Assembly (NCBI RefSeq): GCF_963457605.1
Contig: NZ_OY735139.1
Location: 806,001 to 870,000 of the forward strand
DNA length: 64,000 bases
Reading direction: 5' to 3'
DNA from: an uncultured Gellertiella sp.
GTDB lineage: Bacteria; Pseudomonadota; Alphaproteobacteria; Rhizobiales; Rhizobiaceae
Of the stretch, positions 27,390-36,815 are shown one piece after another (the stretch's first letter is position 1; each line of letters begins with the position of its first letter). The position numbers were made by a program, and so were the translations under genes. The notes under the pieces are model-generated. The model saw only the letters and a list, made by a program, of their open reading frames with translations, did not search any database and had not been told where the DNA came from.

Positions 27390-29009
27390 GTGATAAGATA
27401 TATTTTAAAGTATACTTCATTTACTATATTTATGTTTACAGAATATTATATTTGGCGCAGTAAATCCCTGGGCAGGATGAATGTGCTGAGCGCGATGACA
27501 TCTCGACATCCGTTGTTGGTCTATTACAGCATTGTTGCACTCGGTTTTTTGGGCGTTGCCGTCTGCGCCTGCCTTGCCAACAGAACCGCGAGGTTCCTGT
27601 TTGGCGTGGTCATCAGCGTCTCGCTTGCCACCGAATTCACCCTCTACATCATAACGGGCCATACGACTGAAATTCAGACCTATCAGGCACTGATGGAAGC
27701 ACGCGAACATGCAGGCGGGGCTGTCTTTGCCTATCTGCCATTCATCCTTCAGGGCGTGTCACTGTTGATCCTTGCGTTGCCGGGCCTTGTCCTGTCGCCC
27801 ATAAAACCGCTGCAATTGCACTGGCGATGGTCGATCGTGCCTCTCTCGGCCTTTGCGGTGACCTATAGCGGGCTGCATGACTATGCGGACAAAATGGCCT
27901 ATATCCCGGCACCTTTCGCCACGATCCCAAAGCTTGTCCTCGCCGTCACGGGATCGCAGCTCTATTTTGGCCCCCGCGAGGAAGTGCATGATCATACCGT
28001 GCGGCCAGGTGCCTTTGAAAAAATTGTGTTTATCGTCGACGAAAGCGTTCGGGGCGACTATCTCCAAATTAACAATCCGGCAATGGACAACACCCCGTTC
28101 CTGGCATCCGAAACGGACCGTTTCGCCAATTTTGGCCTGGCCGTCAGCTATGCCGATTGTTCGGCGGCCTCCCGGCTGGCCCTGCGCGCGGGCACGCATC
28201 TGGAGGATCTTCCCGATCTGAAACAGGTCTCGATGCATCAGCCGACATTCTGGCAATATGCGAAAAAGGCGGGATACCAGTCCATCTACCTCAACGGGTT
28301 CGGCAGTTCCCGGGTGCTTCACAGCTTTCAGAGCTTTGCAGAACTGGCAGAGGTGGACAGGCGGGAAAACGCGGATCTGTCCGATATGCCGGAGGCCGAC
28401 AACAAAATTGCGGACCGGCTGGCCACCCTTCTGAAACAACCCGGAAAGGCATTCATTTTCGTGGAAAAATTGGGCACGCATGCCAAATATTCCACCAATT
28501 TCCCCAAAACTGTTCCCTACAGCCCCCGCCATTTCGCCAGGCCACTGGATAAACTGCCCGCTGACCAGGCCAGTGATATCATGGACTATTCAAAATCCAC
28601 CTGGTGGCGCGTCGACGAATTCTTTCGCAGACTGCTGCCCGCGCTCGAAGAACCCGATGTCCTGACCATTTACACCAGTGATCACGGCCAATCCATGTAC
28701 GAAGGCGGCTATCCCGCAACCCATTGTACAGTCATCGATCCCGTGAGTGGCGAAGGCATTGTCCCTCTGCTGGTCTTTACCGGAAACGCTCCGGTCCTCA
28801 AGCAGTTCAGGGACGCGGCTGGGCGATACAAGGATCGCGCCATGCATGCCGACATACCAGGCACACTCTATACGCTGATGGGCTTCGATCCCCTGCATTT
28901 TGCAAGGCCGTACACGACTTCCCTGTTGCAGGTCCCCCTGAACCGGCATCGCCGTTTCTTCGGGGGAACATTTTACTCCGCAGACATTCACTGGCATCAG
29001 GTCGACTGA
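27390..29009 (+). CDS. Sulfatase-fold phosphoethanolamine-transferase-like membrane enzyme
   Basis: 539 residues from GTG with AGAGGA 7 bases upstream. Several N-terminal membrane helices (around 10-25, 43-65, 68-92, 113-135, 145-160) precede a periplasmic alkaline-phosphatase-fold domain. Metal-site segments resemble EptA: IVFIVDESVRGDYLQI (Glu), KLGTHAKYSTNFP (His) and YTSDHGQSMYEGG (Asp-His). The nucleophile segment, SCGT in EptA, reads DCSAASR here, so the usual Thr is Ala and a neighbouring Ser would have to serve. The family transfers phosphoethanolamine from phosphatidylethanolamine to lipid A or other glycans, altering charge. The 5' end is AT-rich compared with the flanks. It stands alone between rpoD and tdh. 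Substrate unknown. Confidence 0.8.
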   Translation: MIRYILKYTSFTIFMFTEYYIWRSKSLGRMNVLSAMTSRHPLLVYYSIVALGFLGVAVCACLANRTARFLFGVVISVSLATEFTLYIITGHTTEIQTYQALMEAREHAGGAVFAYLPFILQGVSLLILALPGLVLSPIKPLQLHWRWSIVPLSAFAVTYSGLHDYADKMAYIPAPFATIPKLVLAVTGSQLYFGPREEVHDHTVRPGAFEKIVFIVDESVRGDYLQINNPAMDNTPFLASETDRFANFGLAVSYADCSAASRLALRAGTHLEDLPDLKQVSMHQPTFWQYAKKAGYQSIYLNGFGSSRVLHSFQSFAELAEVDRRENADLSDMPEADNKIADRLATLLKQPGKAFIFVEKLGTHAKYSTNFPKTVPYSPRHFARPLDKLPADQASDIMDYSKSTWWRVDEFFRRLLPALEEPDVLTIYTSDHGQSMYEGGYPATHCTVIDPVSGEGIVPLLVFTGNAPVLKQFRDAAGRYKDRAMHADIPGTLYTLMGFDPLHFARPYTTSLLQVPLNRHRRFFGGTFYSADIHWHQVD

Positions 29010-29033
29010 CCGAAGGAGAGGTCAGGGTGCTTT

Positions 29034-30068
29034 TCACCAGTCCATCACCACCTTGCCGGAATTGCCCGAGCGCATGGCCTCGAAGCCGTCGCGGAAGCCG
29101 GAGATCGGGATGCGGTGGGTGATCAGGGGCGAGAGGTCGAGGCCGCCTTGCACGAAGGCGATCATCTTGTACCAGGTCTCGAACATTTCCCGTCCATAGA
29201 TGCCCTTCAGCGTCAGCATCTTGAAGATCACCCTGTTCCAGTCGATGCCGAAGCCTTCGGGGGCGATGCCGAGAATGGCGATCTTGCCGCCATTGTTCAT
29301 CGTCTCGATCATCGAGCGGAAGGCCGGTGGCGCGCCCGACATTTCGAGCCCGACATCGAACCCCTCCTTCATACCGATTTCGCCCATCACCTCCTGCAGG
29401 GTTTGCCGCGAGGCGTCGACCACGTGTTCGATGCCGCAGCGGCGGGCAAGCTCGAGGCGCACCGGGTTGATGTCGGTGATGACAACCTTGCGCGCCCCCG
29501 CCCGCCTGGCCACCATTGCCCCCATGATGCCGATCGGCCCCGCACCCGTCACCAGCACATCCTCGCCGACCAGATCGAAGGAGAGCGCGGTATGGACCGC
29601 ATTGCCGAAGGGATCGAAGATGGCGGCGATTTCATCGGGCACGTCTTCGGGGATCGGAACGACATTCGCCTCCGGAATGCAGACGAATTCGCCGAAGGAG
29701 CCCGGCCGGTTGACCCCGACGCCGAGCGTGTTGCGGCAGAGATGGCCGCGCCCGGCCCGGCAGTTCCGGCACTTGCCGCAGACGATATGGCCTTCTCCGG
29801 ACACCCGCTCGCCGACACGGTATTTGCTGACGGAGGAACCGGTCTCCGCAATCTCGCCGCAGAATTCATGGCCGACGACCATCGGCACCGGAATGGTCTT
29901 CTGTGCCCACTGATCCCAGTTCCAGATATGCACATCCGTGCCGCAGATCGCCGATTTCTTCACCCGGATCAGCACATCATTCGGCCCCACCTCGGGAACC
30001 GGCACCCGTTCCATCCACAGGCCCTGCTCGGGTCTTGCCTTGACGAGGGCGCGCATCATGTTGGTCAT
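29034..30068 (-). CDS. tdh: L-threonine 3-dehydrogenase
   Basis: 344 residues, matching the ~341 of E. coli Tdh. Zinc-dependent medium-chain dehydrogenase with catalytic-zinc ligands in [12 protein letters not shown] and [10 protein letters not shown], the structural-zinc four-cysteine lobe [15 protein letters not shown], and the NAD-binding motif [12 protein letters not shown]. It oxidises threonine to 2-amino-3-ketobutyrate. The start [34 protein letters not shown] is chosen over longer openings because the ortholog starts here and AAGG lies close. kbl, which acts next, is immediately upstream on the same strand (142-base gap). Confidence 0.96.
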   Translation of the reverse strand: MTNMMRALVKARPEQGLWMERVPVPEVGPNDVLIRVKKSAICGTDVHIWNWDQWAQKTIPVPMVVGHEFCGEIAETGSSVSKYRVGERVSGEGHIVCGKCRNCRAGRGHLCRNTLGVGVNRPGSFGEFVCIPEANVVPIPEDVPDEIAAIFDPFGNAVHTALSFDLVGEDVLVTGAGPIGIMGAMVARRAGARKVVITDINPVRLELARRCGIEHVVDASRQTLQEVMGEIGMKEGFDVGLEMSGAPPAFRSMIETMNNGGKIAILGIAPEGFGIDWNRVIFKMLTLKGIYGREMFETWYKMIAFVQGGLDLSPLITHRIPISGFRDGFEAMRSGNSGKVVMDW

Positions 30069-30099
30069 GCCTTTATTCCTTTGTCCTGTCCTGCCACCT

Positions 30100-30210
30100 T
30101 GACTTGCCGCGCAGGGGTCATCGTCGCAAACCTGCCCCTCATCCGGCCTGCCCCTCATCGCGGCTGCCTGTCCCCTTCACCCCGTCTGCTGGGGAGAACG
30201 GCATTCGTGG
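30100..30210. repeat. RIME-like intergenic mosaic repeat between kbl and tdh
   Basis: Contains two GCCCCTCATC blocks and a CCCCG-TCTG-CTGGGG mini-hairpin within about 80 bases. This resembles the rhizobial intergenic mosaic elements (typically ...CCCCTCATCCG...CTTCTCCCC...GGGGAGAA...). It lies in the transcribed spacer of the kbl-tdh operon. Confidence 0.45.
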
Positions 30211-31404
30211 TCACCCGATCACGCCCAGTTCCCGGCCGACCTCGGCAAAGGCTGCGATGGTGCGGTCGATGTCGGCGGTCGTGTGGGCGGCGGACATCTG
30301 GGTGCGGATGCGGGCCTGGCCCTTTGGCACCACGGGAAAGAAGAAGCCGACCACATAGATGCCCCTGTCCAGCATCCGCGCCGCCATTTCCTGGGCCAGC
30401 CTGGCGTCACCCAGCATGACCGGGATGATCGGATGCCCCTCGCCTGCCAGCGTGAAGCCGAGCTTGGTCATCTCCCGGCGAAAATGCGCGGCATTGTCCA
30501 TGAGCCGGGCGCGCAGCGCGTCGCCTGCATCGACGATGTCGAACACCTTCAGCGAGGCCGCCGTGATCACCGGGGCAAGCGTGTTGGAAAACAGATAGGG
30601 GCGCGAGCGCTGGCGCAGCCAGTCGATCACCTCGCGCCGACCTGACGTATAGCCGCCCGAAGCGCCGCCAAGCGCCTTGCCGAGCGTGCCGGTGATGATG
30701 TCGACCCTGCCCTCGACGCCGCAATATTCGGCAGAGCCGCGCCCGTGCGCGCCGACGAAGCCGACGGCATGGCTGTCATCGACCATCACCATCGCGCCAT
30801 GGCGGTCGGCAAGATCGCAGACCCCCCTGAGATTGGCGATGATGCCGTCCATCGAAAACACGCCATCGGTGGCAATCAGCTTGAAGCGGCAGCCCTCTGC
30901 CTTCTTCAGCTCCTCCTCCAGCGCCGCCATGTCATTGTTGGCATAGCGGAACCGTTTGGCCCTGGAGAGCCGCACGCCGTCGATGATCGAGGCATGGTTC
31001 AGCGCATCGGAGATGATTGCATCCTCCTCGCCGAGCAGCGTTTCGAACAGCCCGCCATTGGCATCGAAACAGGAGGAATAGAGGATCGTGTCCTCCATCC
31101 CGAGAAAACCCGAAATCCGCGCCTCCAGCGCCTTGTGCTCCTCCTGCGTGCCGCAGATGAAGCGGACGGAGGCCATGCCATAGCCGTAACGGTCAAGCGC
31201 CTGCTTGGCGGCCTCGGCGATCTCGCCATTGTCGGCAAGGCCGAGATAATTGTTGGCGCAGAAATTGAGAACGCTGCGGCCGTCTGCCGTGCGGATTTCG
31301 CCCGCCTGTTTCGAGGTGATCACCCGTTCCTGCTTATAAAGACCGGTGGATTTCAGGGTCTCGATTTCACGCGTGAGGTGGCTGAGAAAGGACGGATCGG
31401 GCAT
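30211..31404 (-). CDS. kbl: 2-amino-3-ketobutyrate CoA ligase (glycine C-acetyltransferase)
   Basis: 397 residues, as in E. coli Kbl (398). A PLP-dependent alpha-oxoamine synthase: [71 protein letters not shown] (PLP-binding Asp/His) and [16 protein letters not shown] with the Schiff-base Lys. It converts 2-amino-3-ketobutyrate plus CoA to glycine and acetyl-CoA, completing the threonine degradation begun by Tdh. The start [15 protein letters not shown] matches family length; the ribosome site is weak. Confidence 0.96.
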   Translation of the reverse strand: MPDPSFLSHLTREIETLKSTGLYKQERVITSKQAGEIRTADGRSVLNFCANNYLGLADNGEIAEAAKQALDRYGYGMASVRFICGTQEEHKALEARISGFLGMEDTILYSSCFDANGGLFETLLGEEDAIISDALNHASIIDGVRLSRAKRFRYANNDMAALEEELKKAEGCRFKLIATDGVFSMDGIIANLRGVCDLADRHGAMVMVDDSHAVGFVGAHGRGSAEYCGVEGRVDIITGTLGKALGGASGGYTSGRREVIDWLRQRSRPYLFSNTLAPVITAASLKVFDIVDAGDALRARLMDNAAHFRREMTKLGFTLAGEGHPIIPVMLGDARLAQEMAARMLDRGIYVVGFFFPVVPKGQARIRTQMSAAHTTADIDRTIAAFAEVGRELGVIG

Positions 31405-31611
31405 GGCGGGAAGAAGCCTTTCGGAAGGAAACCGGAAACCAGAATAATCTGCCACGGTCGGGCCGGGACGGCTCCACCCGCTGCGCCGGGGCGATGGCCC
31501 CATATGCCGCAATCAGGATGATATCGGCAGACTTTGCGACGCCAGACTGTCGCACGGGATTTCGGGTTCATCAAGGCGGAGGATGGTGCAAATCCGCACT
31601 GCAAAGCAAAT

Positions 31612-31640
31612 CCCCCGGAGGCAGCACATGCCTCCGGGGG
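31612..31640 (-). terminator. Terminator downstream of the chemoreceptor gene
   Basis: A perfect 12-bp stem, CCCCCGGAGGCA with TGCCTCCGGGGG, around a 5-base loop. On the minus strand it is followed by ATTTGCTTT, about 60 bases after the chemoreceptor stop. The rest of 31405-31701 shows no gene. Confidence 0.75.
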
Positions 31641-31701
31641 ACAGGTTGGCAAATCAGCGGCGAGCGGGGCGGCATCACTCCGCCCCAGCCTTTCGTGCGG
31701 C

Positions 31702-33681
31702 TCAGAATTCCGACCAGCCCTCCTGGGCGACCGCCAGGTTGCCTTGCGCGGGTGCGGGCCGGGGTGATGTCCTGGCAGCATTCAGGGTCCTGCCAGCCGG
31801 TTGCGGCGCGGACGGTTTTGCGGCCCTTTGCATGGCCTGGGCGGCACCTTTCAGCGCCGTCGCCTGACCGCTGCTCCTGATATCGCAGCCCGGCTGGGCG
31901 CCCAGTTCGAAGTGGCCGATCGTCTGGCGAAGCTGGCTGCTCTGTTCGGCAAGCGTCGCACTGGCCGCATTGGTTTCCTCCACCATGGCGGCATTCTGCT
32001 GGGTCATCTGGTCCATTTGGTTGACGGCGGTATTGACCTCGCTGAGGCCGACGGCCTGTTCGCGCGACGAGGTGGCAATCGAATCCATGTGGGCGTTGAT
32101 GGTGACGATGAAGCCCTCGATGGTTTTCAGCGCCTCGCCGGTATCGCGCACCAGCTTCACGCCATTGCCGACCTCCTGCGAGGAATGGCTGATCAGTTCC
32201 TTGATCTCCTTGGCCGCCTTGGCCGAACGCTGGGCAAGTTCGCGCACTTCCTGGGCGACGACCGCAAAACCCTTGCCCGCTTCGCCGGCCCGGGCCGCCT
32301 CGACGCCGGCATTCAGCGCCAGCAGGTTGGTCTGGAAGGCAATTTCGTCGATGACACCGATGATGCTCGAAATCTGCGCCGAGGATTCCTCGATCCGCCG
32401 CATCGCGTTTTCGGCGGAGGAAACGACGAGGGCGGATTTTTCGGCGCTGGCGTTGGCCTCGCCCGCCACCATTCGCGCCTCTTCGGCCCGCTTCGAGGAA
32501 TTGGCGACATTGACGGTGATTTCGTCGAGGGCTGCGGCAGTTTCTTCGAGCGAAGCGGCCTGCTGTTCGGTACGCTGCGAGAGATTGTTGGCGCTGGTGC
32601 TGATTTCCCGTGCCCCGCCATCGATGGCAACGGTGCTTTCGGCAACGATCAGCAGTGTTTCCCTGAGCCTTGCGACGGCGCTGTTGAGGTCATGGCGCAA
32701 CATTTCGAATTCGGGAGAAAAGGCATCGCGCAGTTCGAACGACAGGTCGCCCGCCGCCAGGCGGCGCAGGCCGGTCGCAAGGCCGCTGGTCGCCTGTTCC
32801 AGCCGGATGCGGGCCGATTCCTCCGCCTCCTCGGCCACCCGCCGCTGTTCGAGACCGGCCAGTTGCCGCGCGGCCTCGGCATCCATCTCCATCTGCCGGT
32901 TGTGGATGACGGCGTTGCGAAACACCTCGACGGCTCCGGCCATGACACCGATTTCATCGCTGCGGCCCCTATAGGGAATCTCCGAGGCCGTATTGCCGGA
33001 AGCCAGGTCGCGCATGGCAGCCGATATCCGGGTAATGGCGCGCGACACTTCCCGGACTGCGTAGCTGACCGCCGCCACGGTGACGAGAAGTCCGATGACC
33101 AGCGCGACAATCGCCCGGTCGCGCGCGGATTCGTAAGTCTGGTTGGCGGTGTCGCTGGCCAGCCGGGCCGATTCCAGGTTCATCTTGACCAGCGCCGAAA
33201 CACCGTCCATCACCTTTGCCCCGATGGGCACCATGACTTCGTTGAACTGCCTGGCCGCTTCCGCCTTGTGGTTGCCGCTGGACAGGGCCAGCATGTCCCC
33301 GGCTGCCGTATCGAAAGCAAGCACATTGGTCTTGATGTCGGAGAAGATCTTTTGCTGCGCATCGGACGACACGAAACGTCCGTAGGCATCGATGGCGGCA
33401 TTCGCCGCGGTCTTGGCGTCTTCCGCCTTGGCCGTCGCCTTCGCCAGTTCGTCGGGGCTGGAGGCGGCAACATGGGCAATGAAGGCGAGGCGCTTCTGCA
33501 TCAGCTTGACCTGTGCATCCTTGATTGCCTCGACAGCAGGAAGCTGGACCTGCGAAATGGCCAGGGTGGACCCGTTGATGACCTGCATGCCGCTCAAGGC
33601 GACATAGCCGAAGGCGGCAAATAACACGGCAACCAGGGCAAATGCCGAGGTCACGAAAACCTTGATGCTGGGACGGGACAT
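31702..33681 (-). CDS. Methyl-accepting chemotaxis protein
   Basis: 659 residues. A transmembrane helix (VFVTSAFALVAVLFAAFGYVA, about 8-28), a periplasmic four-helix-type sensor of ~160 residues, a second helix (AIVALVIGLLVTVAAVSYAV, about 190-210), a HAMP domain (REVSRAITRISAAMRDLASGNTASEIPYRGRSDEIGVMAGAVEVFRN), a second HAMP-like stretch (GLRRLAAGDLSFELRD), and the cytoplasmic signalling domain with hairpin tip IIGVIDEIAFQTNLLALNAGVEAARAGEAGKGFAVVAQEVRELAQRSA. It ends EGWSEF, close to the WxxF-type pentapeptide that tethers CheR/CheB. It signals through CheA/CheW to the flagellar motor; the ligand is unknown. Confidence 0.95.
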   Translation of the reverse strand: MSRPSIKVFVTSAFALVAVLFAAFGYVALSGMQVINGSTLAISQVQLPAVEAIKDAQVKLMQKRLAFIAHVAASSPDELAKATAKAEDAKTAANAAIDAYGRFVSSDAQQKIFSDIKTNVLAFDTAAGDMLALSSGNHKAEAARQFNEVMVPIGAKVMDGVSALVKMNLESARLASDTANQTYESARDRAIVALVIGLLVTVAAVSYAVREVSRAITRISAAMRDLASGNTASEIPYRGRSDEIGVMAGAVEVFRNAVIHNRQMEMDAEAARQLAGLEQRRVAEEAEESARIRLEQATSGLATGLRRLAAGDLSFELRDAFSPEFEMLRHDLNSAVARLRETLLIVAESTVAIDGGAREISTSANNLSQRTEQQAASLEETAAALDEITVNVANSSKRAEEARMVAGEANASAEKSALVVSSAENAMRRIEESSAQISSIIGVIDEIAFQTNLLALNAGVEAARAGEAGKGFAVVAQEVRELAQRSAKAAKEIKELISHSSQEVGNGVKLVRDTGEALKTIEGFIVTINAHMDSIATSSREQAVGLSEVNTAVNQMDQMTQQNAAMVEETNAASATLAEQSSQLRQTIGHFELGAQPGCDIRSSGQATALKGAAQAMQRAAKPSAPQPAGRTLNAARTSPRPAPAQGNLAVAQEGWSEF

Positions 33682-33846
33682 GATGGCTCCTGAACGGCTG
33701 AAATCCGGTGATCAGGTTCCGATGGTCATAACAAAATGTAAAATAAAAGTAATCAATCATAACATAATAAAGAAAAAACAGCGGAAAAGGCGCGAAAAAC
33801 GCAAATCACCGGGTGGGATCTACACGGAAAAGCCATTTCTGGCCGA

Positions 33847-35841
33847 TCAATGCCCCGTGCTGGTTGCGGCTCCCTTGATTCGGCCCGACAGGATGCCGAA
33901 GCCGTCGATGATGGCTTCCTGGCTGTCGAGGCGCAGGCCCTCGAGATGGACCTCCTGCAGGGTGTTCATCAGGTGCTGGACGCGTTCGGCATCGTCGGCC
34001 TCGGTCGCCTCGGCGATTTCCCGTTCCAGCTCGATCTTCTGCCAGCGCAGCGCCTTGGTGCGCTTGTGCAGGGCCATCGACTGGTAATAGCTTTCGCGCG
34101 CATCTTCGGGTGCCGCGTCCGATGTGGCTGTCCACAGCCGGGCATTGCGGATCTGCTGGTCGAGCGCCTTCAGCAGCGCTGCGAAACCCAGCGCCTCCAG
34201 CCGCTCACAGAGATAGTCGCGGGAAAAATGCTTGCCCGCATCCGCTGCCTCGCCGATCAGCGCCGACCACAGCCGTTGCAGTTCGCGACTGCCAAAATCG
34301 ATGCGGGATATGTCGTCATAGTCTTCGCGCAACAATTGCGGATGGTTGACGACGGTCAGTGCCAGCACCGCCTCGCGCAGTTTCGGCTGGTCGATATGAC
34401 CGCGCACCATGCCGGAACTGGTCAGCCGGTCGGAGACAAGGCCGGTGCCGGCAGCGGCAGGCCCGAGCGTCGTCTGGCCGGGGCCGGTGCGCTTGCCGCG
34501 CTCGCCGCGCTGGAATTTCCCCTGCCCCGGTTCGCGTCCTCCCGATGCCCCCTGAAAGAACCGGTTCAGCCGGTCACGCATGTCCTGCTGGTAATGGCGC
34601 CGGACATTTTCATCGGCAATCACCATGACGATCTGCTTCAGCCGCGCCTCAAGCTCGGCGCGCTTTTCCGGCGTCTCGAAACTGCCGCTCTGGGCCTCGC
34701 GGGTCCAGAGCATTTCGGCCAACGGCTTTGCCTGGTCGATCACCCGGTCGAAGGGCTGGCGTCCGTCGTGGCGCACCAGATCGTCCGGGTCCTTGCCATC
34801 CGGCAGCAGCGCAAAGCGCACGGAACGGCCGGGTTTGAGATGCGGCAGGGCGAGATCGACGGCGCGGCTGGCGGCGCGAATGCCCGCCCCGTCGCCATCG
34901 AAACACAGGATCGGCTGCGGCGTCATCCGCCACAACAGCTCCAGCTGGTTTTCGGTAAGCGCCGTGCCGAGGGGCGCGACGGCATTCTGGACGCCCGCCT
35001 GGTGCAGGGCGATCACGTCCATGTAGCCTTCGACCGCGATGATCATGCCCGCGCCATCGGCCCCCTGCGCCGCCTTGCGGGCCCGGGTGAAATTGTAGAG
35101 CACATTGCCCTTGTGGAACAGTTCGGTCTCGTTGGAATTCAGGTATTTGGCCGGCGCATCCGGCGACATCGCCCGGCCACCGAAGGCGATCACCTTCTCG
35201 CGCGCCGAGAGAATCGGGAACATGATGCGGTCGCGGAACCGGTCATAGGAAACGGGGATCTCCGGCCCGTGCACCACCAGCCCGCAGGCCTCGATCTGCT
35301 CTTTCGGCACGCCCTTGCCCGCCAGATGTTCCTTCAGCGCATTGCGGCTGTCGGGGGCAAAGCCGAGCCGGAAGGTCTCGATGGTCCGGCCGGTCAGGCC
35401 GCGCTCGCGCAGATAGGCCCGCGCCCGCGCGCCGGTTGCCGTCTGCAACTGGTCCTCGAAAAAGGCGGTCGCCAGTTCCATCACGTCCTGAAGGGTTGTG
35501 CGTTCCTGCTCGCGGCGCTCGGCCTGCGGGTCGGGCTGCGGCAGGGAAATCCCCGCCATGTCGGCAATCTGCTGCACCGCCTCGGGAAAGTTCAGGCCTT
35601 CAAGCTCGGTCAGGAAGCGGAAATGATCGCCGGTCACCCCGCAGCCGAAGCAGTGGTAACGACCCTTGCGGTCCTCGCAGTGGAAGCTTGGCGATTTCTC
35701 GCCATGGAACGGGCAGCAGGCCCAGAAATCACCCTTCGAGGTATTGGATTTCTTGCGGTCCCAGGTCACGCGACGGCCGATCACGTCCGATATCGGCACG
35801 CGGTCGCGGATCTCGTCGAGAAATGTGCTGGAAAAACGCAA
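33847..35841 (-). CDS. dnaG: DNA primase DnaG
   Basis: 664 residues. The N-terminal CHC2 zinc-binding domain shows CCPFHGEKSPSFHCEDRKGRYHCFGCGVTGDHFRF around residues 40-75. The RNA polymerase core follows with YLRERGLTGRTIETFRLGFAP, GRAMSPDAPAKYLNSNETELFHKGNVLYN, and the TOPRIM catalytic segment IAVEGYMDVIALHQAGVQNAVAPLGTALTENQ plus CFDGDGAGIRAASRA. The C-terminal helicase-binding domain is more variable. It makes RNA primers for the replication fork with DnaB. Start MRFSSTFLDEIRDRVPISDVIGRRV is the family consensus start. Confidence 0.98.
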   Translation of the reverse strand: MRFSSTFLDEIRDRVPISDVIGRRVTWDRKKSNTSKGDFWACCPFHGEKSPSFHCEDRKGRYHCFGCGVTGDHFRFLTELEGLNFPEAVQQIADMAGISLPQPDPQAERREQERTTLQDVMELATAFFEDQLQTATGARARAYLRERGLTGRTIETFRLGFAPDSRNALKEHLAGKGVPKEQIEACGLVVHGPEIPVSYDRFRDRIMFPILSAREKVIAFGGRAMSPDAPAKYLNSNETELFHKGNVLYNFTRARKAAQGADGAGMIIAVEGYMDVIALHQAGVQNAVAPLGTALTENQLELLWRMTPQPILCFDGDGAGIRAASRAVDLALPHLKPGRSVRFALLPDGKDPDDLVRHDGRQPFDRVIDQAKPLAEMLWTREAQSGSFETPEKRAELEARLKQIVMVIADENVRRHYQQDMRDRLNRFFQGASGGREPGQGKFQRGERGKRTGPGQTTLGPAAAGTGLVSDRLTSSGMVRGHIDQPKLREAVLALTVVNHPQLLREDYDDISRIDFGSRELQRLWSALIGEAADAGKHFSRDYLCERLEALGFAALLKALDQQIRNARLWTATSDAAPEDARESYYQSMALHKRTKALRWQKIELEREIAEATEADDAERVQHLMNTLQEVHLEGLRLDSQEAIIDGFGILSGRIKGAATSTGH

Positions 35842-36035
35842 AAAATGGTCCCCTCGGGTTCAAAAGCAGTGGGGAGGTAGCGGTTTCCCGTCCTTTCGCC
35901 CCTGCTCCAGACCTTCATATAGGCGGCACCCGGGTCAAGCGCCAGCAGGCCCGGTGCGCCTGTACCCGCTATTCACATGGCAGGAACACATGTGTGGCGC
36001 GCCGGGTCACTCAAGCCTTCTCGCGATGTCCCCGC

Positions 36036-36485
36036 CTATTTCAGCAGGTCCTTGACGATGGCAGAGGCCCGGGCGAAGTCCATCTGGCCGGCGTAACTGG
36101 CCCTGAGTGCCGCAATCACCTTGCCCATGTCCTTGATGCCGGATGCGCCGAGTTCGCCGATCAGGCCCTCTATGATGGCGCGGATCTTTTCGTCCGACAG
36201 TTGCTCCGGCATGAAGGAGGCGATCGCGGCGATTTCCTGGCGCTCCTTGCCGGCAAGTTCCGGCCGGGCATTGGTCTCGTAGATCTTTGCCGATTCCTCG
36301 CGCTGCTTGATGAGCTTGGCCATCAGTTGCAGGATGTCGCCATCGGCCAGCTGGTCCTTGCCGGCGGTGCGCTGGGCGATATCCTGGTCCTTGATGGCGG
36401 ACTGGATGAGCCGGATCGTCGACAGCCGCGCGCTGTCGCGGGCCTTCATGGCGTCCTTCATGGCAGCTGCCAGCTTGTCACGCAT
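36036..36485 (-). CDS. GatB/YqeY-domain protein
   Basis: 149 residues from MRDKLAAAMKDAMKARDSARLSTIRLIQSAIKD, with AAGGAG 8 bases upstream. The body (EILQ-type LQLMAKLIKQREESAKIYETNARPELAGKERQEIAAIASFMPEQLSDEKIRAIIEGLI...MGKVIAALRASYAGQMDFARASAIVKDLL) is the YqeY family, which resembles the tail of the GatB amidotransferase subunit and binds tRNA-like substrates in theory; cellular role is unproven. It is divergent from carA and upstream of dnaG on the same strand. Confidence 0.92.
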   Translation of the reverse strand: MRDKLAAAMKDAMKARDSARLSTIRLIQSAIKDQDIAQRTAGKDQLADGDILQLMAKLIKQREESAKIYETNARPELAGKERQEIAAIASFMPEQLSDEKIRAIIEGLIGELGASGIKDMGKVIAALRASYAGQMDFARASAIVKDLLK

Positions 36486-36815
36486 TGTCTTCTCCTTCTG
36501 CGGGGCCGGACGAATGCCGCCCGCCATACTTCTTCCGTCCCCCTCAATAGCGCCCTCGCCCCCGTTCCGGCAAGCCGGAGCGCGTGGCGCGCAGACAGGC
36601 ATCCGTGCAGAAGGGCGATATTTCGTGGTATCGATGATTGACCCGGACCGGCGTTCTGACTATGTACCATCACCTGCACGAAAATCGGTATCAGGCATCC
36701 TGCGCGGGCGATTTCCCGCGTCTGCCTCCATGCGAATTTTCCTGCGATCACGAGCAAGGGCTTGCCGCATCCCGCATCCCGAGACGGGTGCCGCGAGGCC
36801 GGAAAAGGGAAAAAG
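36486..36815. other. Divergent promoter region between the yqeY-like gene and carA
   Basis: No gene or attenuator-like hairpin is evident. Contains the AAGGAG site of the yqeY-like gene on the left and the carA leader with AAAGGGAAAAAG on the right. Confidence 0.4.

Noticed and set aside
29034-33846. Separation of dnaG and rpoD by tdh, kbl and the chemoreceptor as a rearrangement
   Set aside because: As far as I recall, tdh-kbl near rpoD is usual in rhizobia, so this is not evidence for a rearrangement.
33850-35880. 676-codon open frame opposite dnaG, and similar long frames opposite carB (43526-45835) and the chemoreceptor (31801-33624)
   Set aside because: Shadows of GC-biased genes; low-complexity, His/Arg-rich translations without any family signature.
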